Shown here piece after piece: positions 19,100 through 28,720 of a stretch of 30,061 nt of DNA. Made by a program: the position numbers and the translations under genes. The notes beneath the pieces were generated by a model that saw only the letters and a list, made by a program, of their open reading frames with translations, was not told where the DNA came from and searched no databases. How positions within the stretch are numbered: position 1 is the first letter of the stretch; the number at the start of each line of letters is the position of its first letter. This DNA is from Haplomitrium mnioides (taxonomy: Eukaryota > Marchantiophyta > Haplomitriopsida > Calobryales). Location of the stretch: contig JBNGIS010009079.1 in the NCBI GenBank assembly GCA_049999725.1, positions 1 through 30,061 on the forward strand, read 5' to 3'.

Positions 19100-19480
19100 T
19101 GAAGCTACTTGCTTTGTAGGTTTCTCCTCATGTGGCTTTGATGTTGAGTGCACATTTAAGATGAGAGAGGAATAGAAGTATGGTTCCACACATCAAAACC
19201 CAACAATTTCTATAGAATTTACATAAGAAAATACTCAAAACAAAATCTCATTTTTAATATCAAACTCTTTACTTCAAAAATCTCTCAACACTCTTATCTC
19301 TCACTCTTTCTCACTCTCAACAAACTCCTCACTCTTTTGGAAACGTCTCCTTAAGTGCTTATACTCCAATGAGTCTTATTAGTAGCTTCCAAGAGCTCCT
19401 CTACTCGCTTCTCCAATAGTCTCTCCAAGAATGAACTCCCCAAATGTGAAAATGAAAGTCTAAGCTCAAGCCTCTCCGAG
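19100..19480 (-). repeat. 5' LTR of element B, truncated
   Basis: Matches 15090-15575 up to GCTCAAGCCTC and then stops; about a quarter to a third of the full LTR remains. The outer U3 portion is missing. The roughly 90 bases that follow, up to element C, are unrelated. Confidence 0.8.
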
Positions 19481-19571
19481 TCTCCAAAACAAATTTTCTT
19501 TTTAATTTTTGGGATGAAACCATCTTGCTCTCTACAAAACATTGGTGCCAATACTCAATCTTCTAGATATA

Positions 19572-19985
19572 TGCAATAATACAAGTATAAGGTTGCGTTA
19601 TTTATAAGAAAATAGATATGAGTGAAGGAAGTGGTGAGGGTCACTTTTAGGGTTGACATAAGATTACTTGGCTTTGAAGTCACTTTTAGAGTTTTAAGGT
19701 TGAAGTTAGTAGTGACTTCTAAGTGATTAATTTAGGGTTGAAATTAGAAATGACTTAAAAGTGAAGAAAGAGGGATGATACTCTCTTCTCTTATATAAAT
19801 AGAAGGGCTTTATAGCTCCACTCTTCATTCTGGAGTTCCTCTGAGTTCAATTTGGCTCTTTGGTTGCTTTGCTTTGGCTAGCACTCTTGGCTTTTGTTTG
19901 CTTATTGGCCTTGAGTTGTGTAACTCTACTAGAGTTATCTTGAAGTTTTTACTTATTTAGAAGTCGATCCTTGAATTCTTCTACA
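19572..19985 (+). repeat. 5' LTR of element C (414 bp)
   Basis: Starts TGCAATAATAC and ends TTCTTCTACA just before the PBS. A TATA-type TATATAAAT lies near 19791-19800. U3 carries repeats of a GTCACTTTTAG-like motif (about 19637, 19680 and degenerate copies after), also seen in D's LTR. Confidence 0.92.
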
Positions 19986-19986
19986 T

Positions 19987-20000
19987 TGGTATTAGAGCCA
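19987..20000 (+). promoter_or_regulatory. element C primer-binding site (tRNA-iMet type)
   Basis: TGGTATTAGAGCCA, one base after the LTR end; it differs from the usual TGGTATCAGAGCC at one position. Confidence 0.88.
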
Positions 20001-20017
20001 CATTTCTTTTTGGTGAA

Positions 20018-20830
20018 ATGGAAAATCAAGAAGTGAGGATGCAAACATTGCAACAACAAATTGAACATCTATTTTGTCTTCTAGAAGCTCAAATGCAAAT
20101 GGAGAAGAAAGCATATTTTCAAGAAGAAGAAAACCATATGCGATTTCTCAAACCAAAATCATATGATGGGAAGACAGTTCTTAACACATCAGAGAATTTC
20201 TTGTTTGATTGTGGGCAATATTTTAAGGCTACAAATAAAAGAAAGTATGGTCCAAGAATTCTATTTGCTGCAAGTCAATTGGAAGGAGTGGCAAAAACTA
20301 AGTGGAGATATCAAATTGAGCAAGCTCAACGTGGATTTGTTGCTCCAATTGCTTCTCGGAAAGAGTTCAAAGAAGCGGTGAATTTAAGATTTAGGGTTTT
20401 GAATGCTCCAAAGGTGGCAATAGATTGATTGGAGAAATTGAAGCAACCTGGTACAATGAGGAGCTATGCTACACAATTTCATAATATCATTATGGAAATT
20501 CCTAACATGGGTGAGGGAGAAGCTTTGGATTGATTTGTTTGAGGACTGAAGCTTTGCAATAGAATAGAAGTGACAATGAGAGAGACCTCTCAATTAGAAG
20601 AAGCAATGCACATAGTTGAGCAATACGACTCACTACTAGCAACTACCAAAGTTAGGCCACGTGTATAACAAACTTTGCCAAATGTTTGTGAGCCACCAAA
20701 TGAGGTTGCATCTATGGAGATTGATGCAACGCAAAGAGTGGCACTTATTGATGTAGAACGTGAATGCCTACGCCAAAATTGAGGATGTTTTTATTGTTGA
20801 CAACTTGGTCATATGATTGCAAATTTCTAA
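20018..20830 (+). pseudogene. gag: element C gag
   Basis: The ATG at 20018, 17 bases after the PBS, opens 136 codons: MENQEVRMQTLQQQIEHL, then FLKPKSYDGK, then AASQLEGVAKTKWRYQIEQA and FKEAVNLRFRVLNAP. This is a typical chromovirus gag core. A TGA at 20426-20428 ends it, but the same frame goes on (QPGTMRSYATQFHNI, then TSQLEEAMHIVEQYDSL) with more stops. The zinc knuckle (20786-20827) reads CFYC, stop, QLGHMIAN, then F where the last Cys should be. Several stops fit C-to-T or G-to-A changes of Gln, Arg and Trp codons. Confidence 0.9.
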
Positions 20831-20940
20831 CATTGCGAAAGTCAACCACACACTCTTGTTCAAGCAGCCATTGTTGAAGAAGAAAATCACAAAAACAACA
20901 AACCTTAGTAAAAACAATCGAGCAGTTTACTAAGAGCTTG

Positions 20941-21480
20941 ATTAGTTCCAATAGATATAAAGGTAGATTGTGGAAGTTTTGAAAATTTCATGTCATTGCA
21001 TTTTGCAAAGAAACTAAAAGCAAAACTTTTCCTATCAAGGGAAGTTTTGTGACTATGGATGTAGGCCAAAAACATGAGGTTTTCAACTCACACAAGCTAT
21101 TTCTTCTAAGAATTGGCAAGGAGTATGAAGAATCTATGGATATTTTTATTGCAACCGTACAATATGACATTATTTTTGGTTTTTGTTGGCTTGAAGATTG
21201 AGCTACTCAAGTTGATTGGGAAAAATGACAAATTCAAGTTACTCTACAAGGAAAACAAGTTCTTTTAAGGCATGAAGCACCATTGATGAAGAAGCCTAAA
21301 TCAATTCAGCATGATGTTTTGACAGAGAAAGAGTTGCATGTCTTTGTTATATGGATCAAGTCTATTGTGGACTTGAATAAGGAGGGAGGGGAATCTATAC
21401 CGACCTCAATGATTGATGATATTTTGAAGGAGTTTTCAAATGTATATCCAAATGATTTGCTTGCCAAAAGGGTTGTTGGA
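20941..21480 (+). pseudogene. element C protease and PR-RT linker
   Basis: Reads VDCGSFENFMSLHFAKKLK, where retropepsins of this group have D-S-G-S-x-x-NF, then, after a frame change, GQKHEVFNSHKLFLLRIGKE and QYDIIFGFCWLED. The linker 21283-21483 (LTEKELHVFVIWIKSIVD, then ILKEFSNVYPNDL) is the usual lead-in to RT. Element D has the same DC- active site, so the Cys may be old in this family. Confidence 0.8.
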
Positions 21481-21483
21481 TGA

Positions 21484-22190
21484 TCGTGGAATACCTTATC
21501 CGATTGAATCGACACCAAGAAGTACACCTTATATTCAGCTTATATACTAGTTATTGCCACAAGAGTTGGAAGAGCTTTGCAAGACTATGACGGATTTTCT
21601 TGAGAAGAATTTCATTCAGCATAATACTTCACCTTAAGGAGCACCGGTGTTCTTGGTACCAATGAAAGATGGTGGATTTTGTCTTTGGATATATTAGTGG
21701 TTTGAGCAATGAAATAGTAAAGAATGGTTATCTTTTACCACATATTGATGAATTATTGGTTCAATTGAGTGGTGTGCGATTCTTTTCCAAGCTAGATCTT
21801 TGAAGTTACTACTAGCAAATTCCTATCAAGCCAAGTGGCGTGTCAAAGACAACTTTTTGTTCAAGGTAGGGGCATTTTTAGTAGAAGGTCCTTACATTAG
21901 GTTTCACTAATGCTCCGGTCATATTCATCAATCAAATGTATTGAATTTTTGATAGGTTATTGGATAAGTCAGTTTTGGTATTCTTGGATAACATTCTTAT
22001 TTTTAGTAAAACTGAAGATGAGCATCGCCGTCATCTGAAAGAAGTATTGCAAAGGTTGCATAATTGGAAGTTTTATTGTAAGAGATCCAAGTGCAAATTT
22101 TGGAAGCAAGAGGTTACTTACCTATGGCACAAGGTGTTTGCGAATGGTATTAAGATGGAAGAAGAGAAAATCAAGGCTATCACAGAGTAG
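21484..22190 (+). pseudogene. element C reverse transcriptase
   Basis: Starts near DDRGIPYPIE. Includes LEELCKTMTDFLEKNFIQ, then APVFLVPMKDGGF, then a decayed middle, and from 21960 an open stretch with VFLDNILIFSKTEDEHRRHL and NWKFYCKRSKCKFW. The catalytic LDD is LDN (21984-21992), so the second Asp has been replaced by Asn. There are multiple stops in the central part. Confidence 0.88.
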
Positions 22191-22780
22191 CCAACACCAA
22201 ATAAAGTAAAGGACATTAAAGCCTTCAATTGAACGGCAAGCTTTTGTCAATGATTGATCCTTTGTTATGCGCATATTGTTGCACCACTTACAGGTCTGCT
22301 TGGCAAAGAGGTCAAGTTTCAATAGACTGCCAAAGAGCAAGCTACAATTTAGCAACTCAAGGATGTAGTCTCTTCTCCTCCTATTCTACAACCATACGAT
22401 TCAAAGGCACATTGTATAGTTGATTTTGATGCTTCTAATTTTGCCATTGGAGTAGTTTTGCAACAATATTTTGAGGATGGACTTCATCCAATCGCCTTCA
22501 TGTTGCATTGATTAAATGCTGGAAAGAGAAAATATTCTGCAAGAGATCAAGAGCAATTGGCAATGGTTCATGCTACCAAAGTATGGAGATACTATCTTTT
22601 GGCAAGACTTGTACGCATAAGCACAATTCACAAACTATTTTTACAAGCAATCCATTTGGAAAATATGACAAGTTGTCATCACCGATGGGAAGATTAATTG
22701 CAACTCTTTGATATCAAGCTAGAATATAAGCGTGGAAGGTTCCACACCATTCGTGGTGCATTGTCTCAAAGGTGAGATCA
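22191..22780 (+). pseudogene. element C RNase H
   Basis: Reads FDASNFAIGVVLQQ (about 22425-22466) with the first catalytic Asp present, then KRKYSARDQEQLAMVHATKV and WRYYLLA, then, across frame changes, LFDIKLEYKRGRFHTI and GALSQR (about 22700-22770). This is the normal order for Ty3 RNase H. Frameshifts near 22600 and stops make it inactive. Confidence 0.83.
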
Positions 22781-22799
22781 ACAAGTGAATACAATAGAG

Positions 22800-24190
22800 G
22801 CGGTTAACATTAGTATATTGCACTTAGATGAGGGAACTAGTGAGAGTTATCGCCAAAAGCTATAAGAAGATGCTTTTTTTAGTCTTGTGTGGGCATGATT
22901 CGCCATCAAAGATAGTGAACATCATTTTTTCCATTCGAGATGGTTTTCTCTATCGAGGCTATCAAATATATGTTTTGCAAGATAATATACTTCAAATAGC
23001 TTGCTTATAAGAAGCATATGACATTCTAACCTCACGACATCTTGGAGTAGATAAAACTATAGAGTTGCTTCAATGCGCTTGGTAATAGCCTAGCTTGGCT
23101 CAAGATGTTTGTGGTTTTGTTTGTTTGTGTGAAAGTTGTCAATAAAACAAAGCTTCAAATCAAAACCCAATTGGACTTCTTTAGCCATTATTGATTCCTA
23201 CTGCTTATTGGGAACATGTAAGTTTGGATCTTGTCACTTCACTTCCAACTATACCTCGTGAGTTTACTACCATTGTGGTTTTTGTAGACAAGCTCAGCAC
23301 GCAGATTTATTTAGCACTGACAGTGGATACATTAGATGCTCTACAATTGGCAAAAATCTACTGTCTTTTGCTATCATGAAATGCCCAAGGTGTTAATATC
23401 TGATAGGAATCCGCGTTTCATAGAAAATTTTTGGCGAGAGTTGTTCAAACTTTTAGGCACCAAAATCTCTATGTCTATTGCACATCATCCTCAAATAGAT
23501 AGGCAAATAGAGCGCGCTAATTGCACTATGAAAGATATGCTTCGCGTATTCATCAATGTTCATCATAGTGATTGGGATGGTTTTTTTTACCGGTTGTCGA
23601 GCTTGCCTACAACAACTCCAAACAAGCAAGTATTGGATTTTCTCTTTTCTCTCTTAATTTGGATCAACATCCTCTTGTTCCAAATGCTTTGGTTTCTTTT
23701 TTTCCCTTCTAATGTTCTAAGCATTTCTACCTTTTTGTCTCGTTTATCTTCTTCTTTAAAAGATGCTTACAACTATCTTTCTCTTGCTCAAAATCATCAA
23801 AAAAATATGCTGATAGCTATCATTGTAATTGCTCTTATGTTTTAAGTAACCAGGCAATATTATCTACTCACAATCTCCCATTGATTTTAGATACTCAAGT
23901 CTGTAAGTTATCTCTTGCTTGAATTAATTCTTTCTCTATTTCTCAAGTTATTTCTCTCGTTGCTTATAAACTTGATCTTCCTCTTCATATGAAGATTCTC
24001 AAGTCTGTAAGTTATCTCTTGCTTGAATTGATTCTTTCTCTATTTCTCAAGTTATTTCTCTTGTTGCTTATAACTTGATCTTCCTCTTTATATGAAGATT
24101 CATCATGTGTTCTATGTCTCTAAGCTAAAACCTTTTGTTTCTAGTCCATCTTCGTTTCCAAATCATATTCAACTTCATCCTTTGGCTATT
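22800..24190 (+). pseudogene. element C integrase
   Basis: The zinc-binding part (23031-23165) reads SRHLGVDKTIELLQCAW, two stops, then CLCESCQ. The core reads YWEHVSLDLVTSLPTIPREF (23205-23265), then LISDRNPRFIENFWREL (23395-23450), then HHPQIDRQIERANCTMKDML (23485-23540). The Asp, Asp and Glu of the catalytic triad are all still present, though in two frames. After 23590 the frame changes again (VELAYNNSKQASIGF). The C-terminal GPF/Y-like module VISLVAYKLDLPLHMKI is interrupted by a 104-bp duplication. Confidence 0.88.
23894..24101 (+). repeat. 104-bp tandem duplication in integrase C-terminus of element C
   Basis: Two copies start with CTCAAGTCTGTAAG at 23894 and 23998 and differ by a few bases and one deletion. 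The duplicated segment covers the GPF/Y-like module, ending at GAAGATTC. The second copy breaks the frame; KIHHVFYVSKLKPF resumes after it. Confidence 0.9.
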
Positions 24191-24196
24191 GTTCTT

Positions 24197-24372
24197 GATG
24201 ATCATGAGGAATTTGAAGTGGACCATATTTTGGCAAAAAGAGTTATCAAGCGAATGGGGCATCCACAAGTTTAATACAAGGTTTTATGGACAGGTTATCC
24301 ACTTCATGATGCTACTTGGGAACCTTCTTCAAATCTTGAGAATGCTCAAGAGGTTATTCAAATATTTGAAAA
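24197..24372 (+). pseudogene. chromodomain of element C
   Basis: EEFEVDHILAKRVIKRMGHP, stop, YKVLWTGYPLHDATWEPSSN, then LENAQEVIQIFE. The pattern (hydrophobic VxxIL, YxVxWxGY, TWEPxxNL) is the classical chromodomain fused to chromovirus integrases, which steers insertion to modified histones. One in-frame TAA (CAA changed) interrupts it. It defines C, and by similarity D, as a chromovirus. Confidence 0.9.
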
Positions 24373-24401
24373 TTGCGGTAATGATGAGAACGTCATCAAT
24401 T

Positions 24402-24416
24402 AGAAGACAAAGATTA
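24402..24416 (+). promoter_or_regulatory. element C polypurine tract
   Basis: AGAAGACAAAGATTA directly before the 3' LTR TG at 24417; purine-rich and correctly placed for plus-strand priming. Confidence 0.75.
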
Positions 24417-24831
24417 TGTAGTAGTACAGGTATAAGGTTGTGTTATTTAGAAAAAAATAGAGAGGAGTGAAGAAAGTGGTAGAGGGTCACTTTTAGGGTT
24501 GAGATAAGATTGCTTACTTTTGAAGTCACTTTTAGAGTTTTAGAGTTGAAATTTAAAGTGACTTCTAAGTGATTAATTTAGGGCTAAAATTAGAAGTGAC
24601 TTGTAAGTGAAGAAAGAGGAAGAAGACCCTCTTTTCTTGTATAAATATAAGGGTTTTATAGCCCCACTCCTCATTCTAGAGTTCCTGTCAATTTAATTTG
24701 GCTCTTTGGTTGCTTGACTTTGGCTAGCACTCTTGGCTTTTGTTTTCTTATTGGCCTTGAGTTGTGTAACTCTGTAAAAGTAGTCTTAAAGTTGTTACTT
24801 ATTTGGAAGTTTTTTCTTGAATTCATTTACA
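24417..24831 (+). repeat. 3' LTR of element C (415 bp)
   Basis: Starts TGTAGTAGTACAGG and ends TTCATTTACA; aligns end to end with 19572-19985. TATAAATA at about 24640-24647 corresponds to the 5' copy's TATA. Confidence 0.92.
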
Positions 24832-24836
24832 ATAGA

Positions 24837-25860
24837 TGTTTTCTCCAAGTGATACCTTTGGTTGTAATTATCATCTGTGGTAAAAATTTGGGCTTCTATT
24901 GGTGTGAGCTTGATACAAATATGGTAGTTGGAGAGCGATGATGTAAGATTATTTACTCTGTACTTTGCTATCAAAATCTTCTATGCCAAAATACTGTGGT
25001 TCCTTATTGCAATCTAGTATATGTTGATGTCATGGTTCTTGATGTCAAACTTTGATTTATCTTTGAGACCATACTTTAGGTCTACCACCACGATAAAGAA
25101 GGAATGTGCATACTTGTTTGTCAATATACATTGGGCTAATAGTAGCCGCTACTATGAACCACAAAAAAAGTCATTCAATATAGGAGCTATATTTTTTTTC
25201 AAAAAAAAAGAGATGTTTTCAAGTTCAAAAAATGAAGAAAACAAGGGTATTTTCTCCAAAAAAATCTATATGAGTTTTTTAATTTATTTTTAGCAATTTC
25301 AACAAGCTTTGTTGGATTGAAATGAATTATTTGTATACAAAATGGAATTATACTTTTAGTCTTTTGTGAAAATGTTTAAAATCTCAAAGTCAATCAACAA
25401 TTTAAAGATTGTGTTTTGTTTTCACAAAAACGTTAATATAGAATAGGTTATATTCCAAAGCCATAAACTTTAAACAAATGTTAAAATTTAGTTATTTTGA
25501 AATAAATTTTGTAGCACAAACTTTATGTATGCTTAGACATGATGCTGCTACAAAATTATTATTTAGGGGAATCAATTTGAAGTTCTAGAGTATAAAGGCT
25601 TCAAAAAACCAAACCTTGCAAGGAGTTCAAAGCTCTATTTTGATATCTATGTAAGAAAAGTGGCTTTCAATTATGCCTCAAAATCCATGTGTGCGTATGG
25701 GTTAAGTAGTCAAGTTTAACAAAGGTTTAGCAATTGAGAAGCACTAAAATTTAGAAACCCATATGCACAAAGGAATCAATGGTCAAAATATTAAAGGCTA
25801 GAGCAACCTAACAAGAAGTGGGTTAAGAAATTTGCATCAGAGTTTGATCACATATAGTGT
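24837..25860. other. AT-rich sequence without recognised genes
   Basis: Flank of element C. No coding similarity. From about 25560 there are scattered phrases such as CCATGTGTGCGTATGGG that resemble diverged units of the minisatellite that follows. Confidence 0.5.
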
Positions 25861-26352
25861 TCTAAGTTTTGATTAGAGTCCATATAAACAAAGGGTTCTA
25901 AGTTCCTCATTAGAGTATGCGTGTATAAGGCTCTAAGTTCTACACCCAAGTCTTTGCATGTAGAAGGTTCTGAGTTTTGCATCAAAGTCTATGCATGCAT
26001 AAAGCTCCGACTTTCATATCAAAGTCTATGTACAGGGTTTCAAGTTCTAGAACAAAATCTATATTCTACAACAAAGATTGTGTCTGCAAAGAGTTATGAG
26101 TTCTGCATTAGAGTCTAGGGCACATAAGATTTTGACTTCCACATCAAAGTCCATGCAAGTATAAGGTTCAGAGTTCTAGAAAAGAGTCTATGTATGTTTA
26201 AGATTATGAGTTCTGCAACAAAGTCTGTGCACATTTAGGGCTCTGATTTCTACATCATAGTCTTTGAGTACAAGGGGCTCTAAGTTTAGTATCTGAGTCC
26301 AAACGCGCAAGAGGTTTCAAGTTCTACATCAAAGTCAATGCTAGCAAAGGAT
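25861..26352. repeat. degenerate 36-37-bp minisatellite, about 14 units
   Basis: Landmarks like TCTAAGTTC or TCTGAGTTC start at 25861, 25897, 25932, 25969, 26006, 26040, 26095, 26132, 26168, 26205, 26242, 26279, 26317 and 26353. Spacing is 34-38 except one of 55. The unit is roughly TCTGAGTTCTACATCAAAG followed by TCTATGCATGCATAAGG. Units are diverged from each other, so the array is old. Confidence 0.85.
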
Positions 26353-26880
26353 TCAGTAGTCAAGATGGGTGGATACTACAACAATTCCAAAGATGAATGC
26401 CAAATAATTCAACAGCCAAAACATTGAAGTGCTTCTAGCCAGCGATCAAGTAGGAAAGAACACGGTAATATTTTGGATCATGAAACATTTGAAAACAAAA
26501 TGAAGATCATTATTATATATATAAATTTTATTCATATATGATAAGAATTAATTGTAAATGATTTACACTAAAAAGTTCAAGCTCGCATATAAATTTGTCT
26601 CAACAACAAGACATTTCTTGAATAAAATCCTTATGTACTTTGTAAAATATACAAACTTAAACTACAAATTAAGTTCAAAGCATATTATAAACAATAGAGT
26701 AGAGAAACATTTATTTCATAAACAAAATCATCAATGGCTTTAGTCATTGGTCTCCATTTCTTCAAATTTAGCTTCAAATTGTGATTTGTATTATATCAAG
26801 TACATCGATATATAATTTGGATTTGAGTTTTCCTTTTGTGGTTGCTATTTTTTTTGGAAATTATTGCTCAAGAAATGCTA
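26353..26880. other. AT-rich sequence, nothing recognised
   Basis: About 530 bases with no coding similarity. The plus-strand frame at 26558-26743 has low complexity and no recognisable motif. Confidence 0.5.
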
Positions 26881-26881
26881 C

Positions 26882-28230
26882 TTAAACCTTACAAACAAAC
26901 CATTGAACACGTACTTGTTTTAGGTTTGGAGGTTTTTCCTCATCAAATAACAAAACCTTGAGGACTTTTGCAATCCAAAATAGTATGCCCTTTGGGTTGA
27001 TTGATGCAACAACACAAATAAAAATTTTGGCTTTTACATCATATAGGTTGTCGAATTTGTGCCTATATCTTGTTTGATGTGAAATGGTTTCTTCTTGCAT
27101 CTTAGATACCGTATCATAGATTGCTCAATGTGTACAAAGTATGCATTCTGCTTGAGTCTCTTCCTTTGACTAGTTAACATCAACTTGAGAGATTACACCA
27201 ACATTTTGAGAATCATTACAAGTGTTTGCATATTGTGAAGCTAGGAAGTTTGTCTTGAGTTCTCGTCTCTTTCTTTCAGTGATGTATGGTGCAATCTCTT
27301 GTTGGGTAAGGAAAAATTTATTCTACCACTAAATATTTGAATCTATAAAGAACTTAAAGTCATTCTTGCTTATATTATACTTAATTGGAAAGACCACTTT
27401 CTTGGCATCAACTTGTGTTTCTTCTTTTTGAGAACGTTTGATTTTAGAATAAATCTTTAAGGATATCAATATTGTTTTTAGAGTTTCCTTGTTTATTTTA
27501 AGTAAACATTTGAGTTGACAAACAATATCGAAATATAGCACAATTCATCTGTTGAAAATTGTTTGCTCCAAGTCTTTGTCTCCAAATTGTGTAACTTGAA
27601 CTTGAATTGTTGATTAAAGGTAATATCATTTATCTTTTGAACCAATGAAGGATGTTGTAGAAACAACTTGAAATCCTACGTCCATAATATAATAGTTACT
27701 TGTGGTTTTGAATTATAAAACAATTAAAGCGTCTTGCTAAGACTCATTATTGTAAAATCCTTGACATGTTTCAAACATTTCAAGACTCTATTGAATATTT
27801 TATCGATTTGATTATGAGTATGGCTGACCAAAAGAAATCCCACTTTGATTTTTCAAAAGATATTCTTGGTGATTAAAGACAAAGATATCCAAATAAAATG
27901 GAATTTTTATTCTCTTGTATTGTATTGTCTAGCTGAAGATACAAGGTGGAAGGTAGCAACATTTGAAACTCACATGGTATTTTATTGAGCACTACAGTCG
28001 TTGAATTGGAGTCAATTCTCAAATTTTTGAGGGTTCAGAAGACTCTCAAAGAAAGAGTATGATTGAAAGTGAAATCACTATTTCCTTTTGATTCATGCCA
28101 TCAATCACAATGCCTAAGTGCATTTAACCATCAATATAATATTTTCTTTGATGGTTTGCAAGGTTTGTTTTTTCTTTCATTTGTTGGTCATGATGAAGAA
28201 ACAATTGGCAATAATACTTGATTACATAAC
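26882..28230 (-). pseudogene. broken gene resembling DUF7869 transposon-associated proteins
   Basis: Minus-strand order: HHDQQMKEKTNLANHQRKYY, then LGIVIDGMNQKEIVI (about 28081-28125), then TLYLQLDNTIQENKNSILFG (about 27890-27950), then, one frame over, FLLVSHTHNQIDKIFNRV and LKCLKH (about 27780-27840). This series (xxIIxDGMDQ, LxLQxDNxxxENKNxxxxxY, FLxVGHTHExIDxxFSR) matches proteins I know from memory as DUF7869-containing. Further on, EIAPYITERKRREL (about 27290) and an open 72-codon stretch (27100-26882) with NPKGILFWIAKVLKVL and LKQVRVQWF look like the C-terminus. At least two frameshifts and several stops are present. The role of the family is not established; its copy numbers suggest mobile elements. 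Confidence 0.68.
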
Positions 28231-28318
28231 CCAAGAAAATCAAAATATATAAATAATTATGTGAAACATGTCATGATATCAAGAATTTCAAAAGATACCT
28301 TCACGTGCACAAAATGTT

Positions 28319-28720
28319 TTGACTCTAAATGTGCAAAAGATTCAGAATAATTATATCAAAACCTAGGTGTGAGCTTAGTGAATCAAACAACACTAACAAT
28401 TCATAGGCTTAATTTGACTTTATGGGTGTTTGAGATTCAAACCAAGAATAGCAAAATCTCTACATTCATAGGATTGAAAGAAATAATAACAAAACCTATG
28501 TGCGTATAAGGTTAAAAATAACAACAACAATTCCTATATTGCCTTTGACTTTCGACGTACTTAAGATTCAAACAAAAAACAACAAATCTTATAGACTTAG
28601 AGAGTCATAGACAATAGCAACCTTTTGACTCTATGCGTATTTATAATTCAAACTAACAATAACAAAACCTATGCGTGCATAGTGTCACCAAAAAAAATTC
28701 TCCAAGGCTACATTTGACTC
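28319..28720. repeat. degenerate array of about 44-bp units
   Basis: TTGACT starts occur at 28319, 28414, 28545, 28625 and 28714 (spacings 95, 131, 80, 89, about two or three units each). Typical phrases are GACTCTATGCGTATTTATAA followed by TTCAAAC, and ACCTATGTGCGTATAAGG. The core TATGYGYRTATAAGG is shared with the array at 25861-26352. Confidence 0.65.

Larger units (their letters stand above)
15090..19480 (-). mobile_element. element B: internally deleted relative of element A
   Basis: Minus-strand order: 5' LTR (truncated), PBS, leader with RT-like fragment, gag, protease, PR-RT linker, then directly the 3' LTR side. RT, RNase H and integrase, about 3 kb or more in A, are wholly missing; the junction lies around 16560-16680. 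Gag and protease match A closely in order and residues. It is either a non-autonomous derivative or a simple deletion. Confidence 0.86.
19572..24831 (+). mobile_element. element C: structurally complete Ty3/gypsy chromovirus
   Basis: 5' LTR, PBS, gag, protease, RT, RNase H, integrase, chromodomain, PPT and 3' LTR occur in order within 5260 bp. The LTRs start TGTAG or TGCAA and end CTACA or TTACA. The flanking five bases are ATATA (19567-19571) and ATAGA (24832-24836), a target duplication with one mismatch. The LTR pair differs at roughly one base in seven by eye, so the insertion is old. All coding domains carry stops and frameshifts. Confidence 0.93.

Noticed and set aside
19481-19571. TTGGTGCCAATACTC near 19540 as another PBS
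   Set aside because: No LTR edge adjoins it, and the match to any tRNA 3' end is weak.
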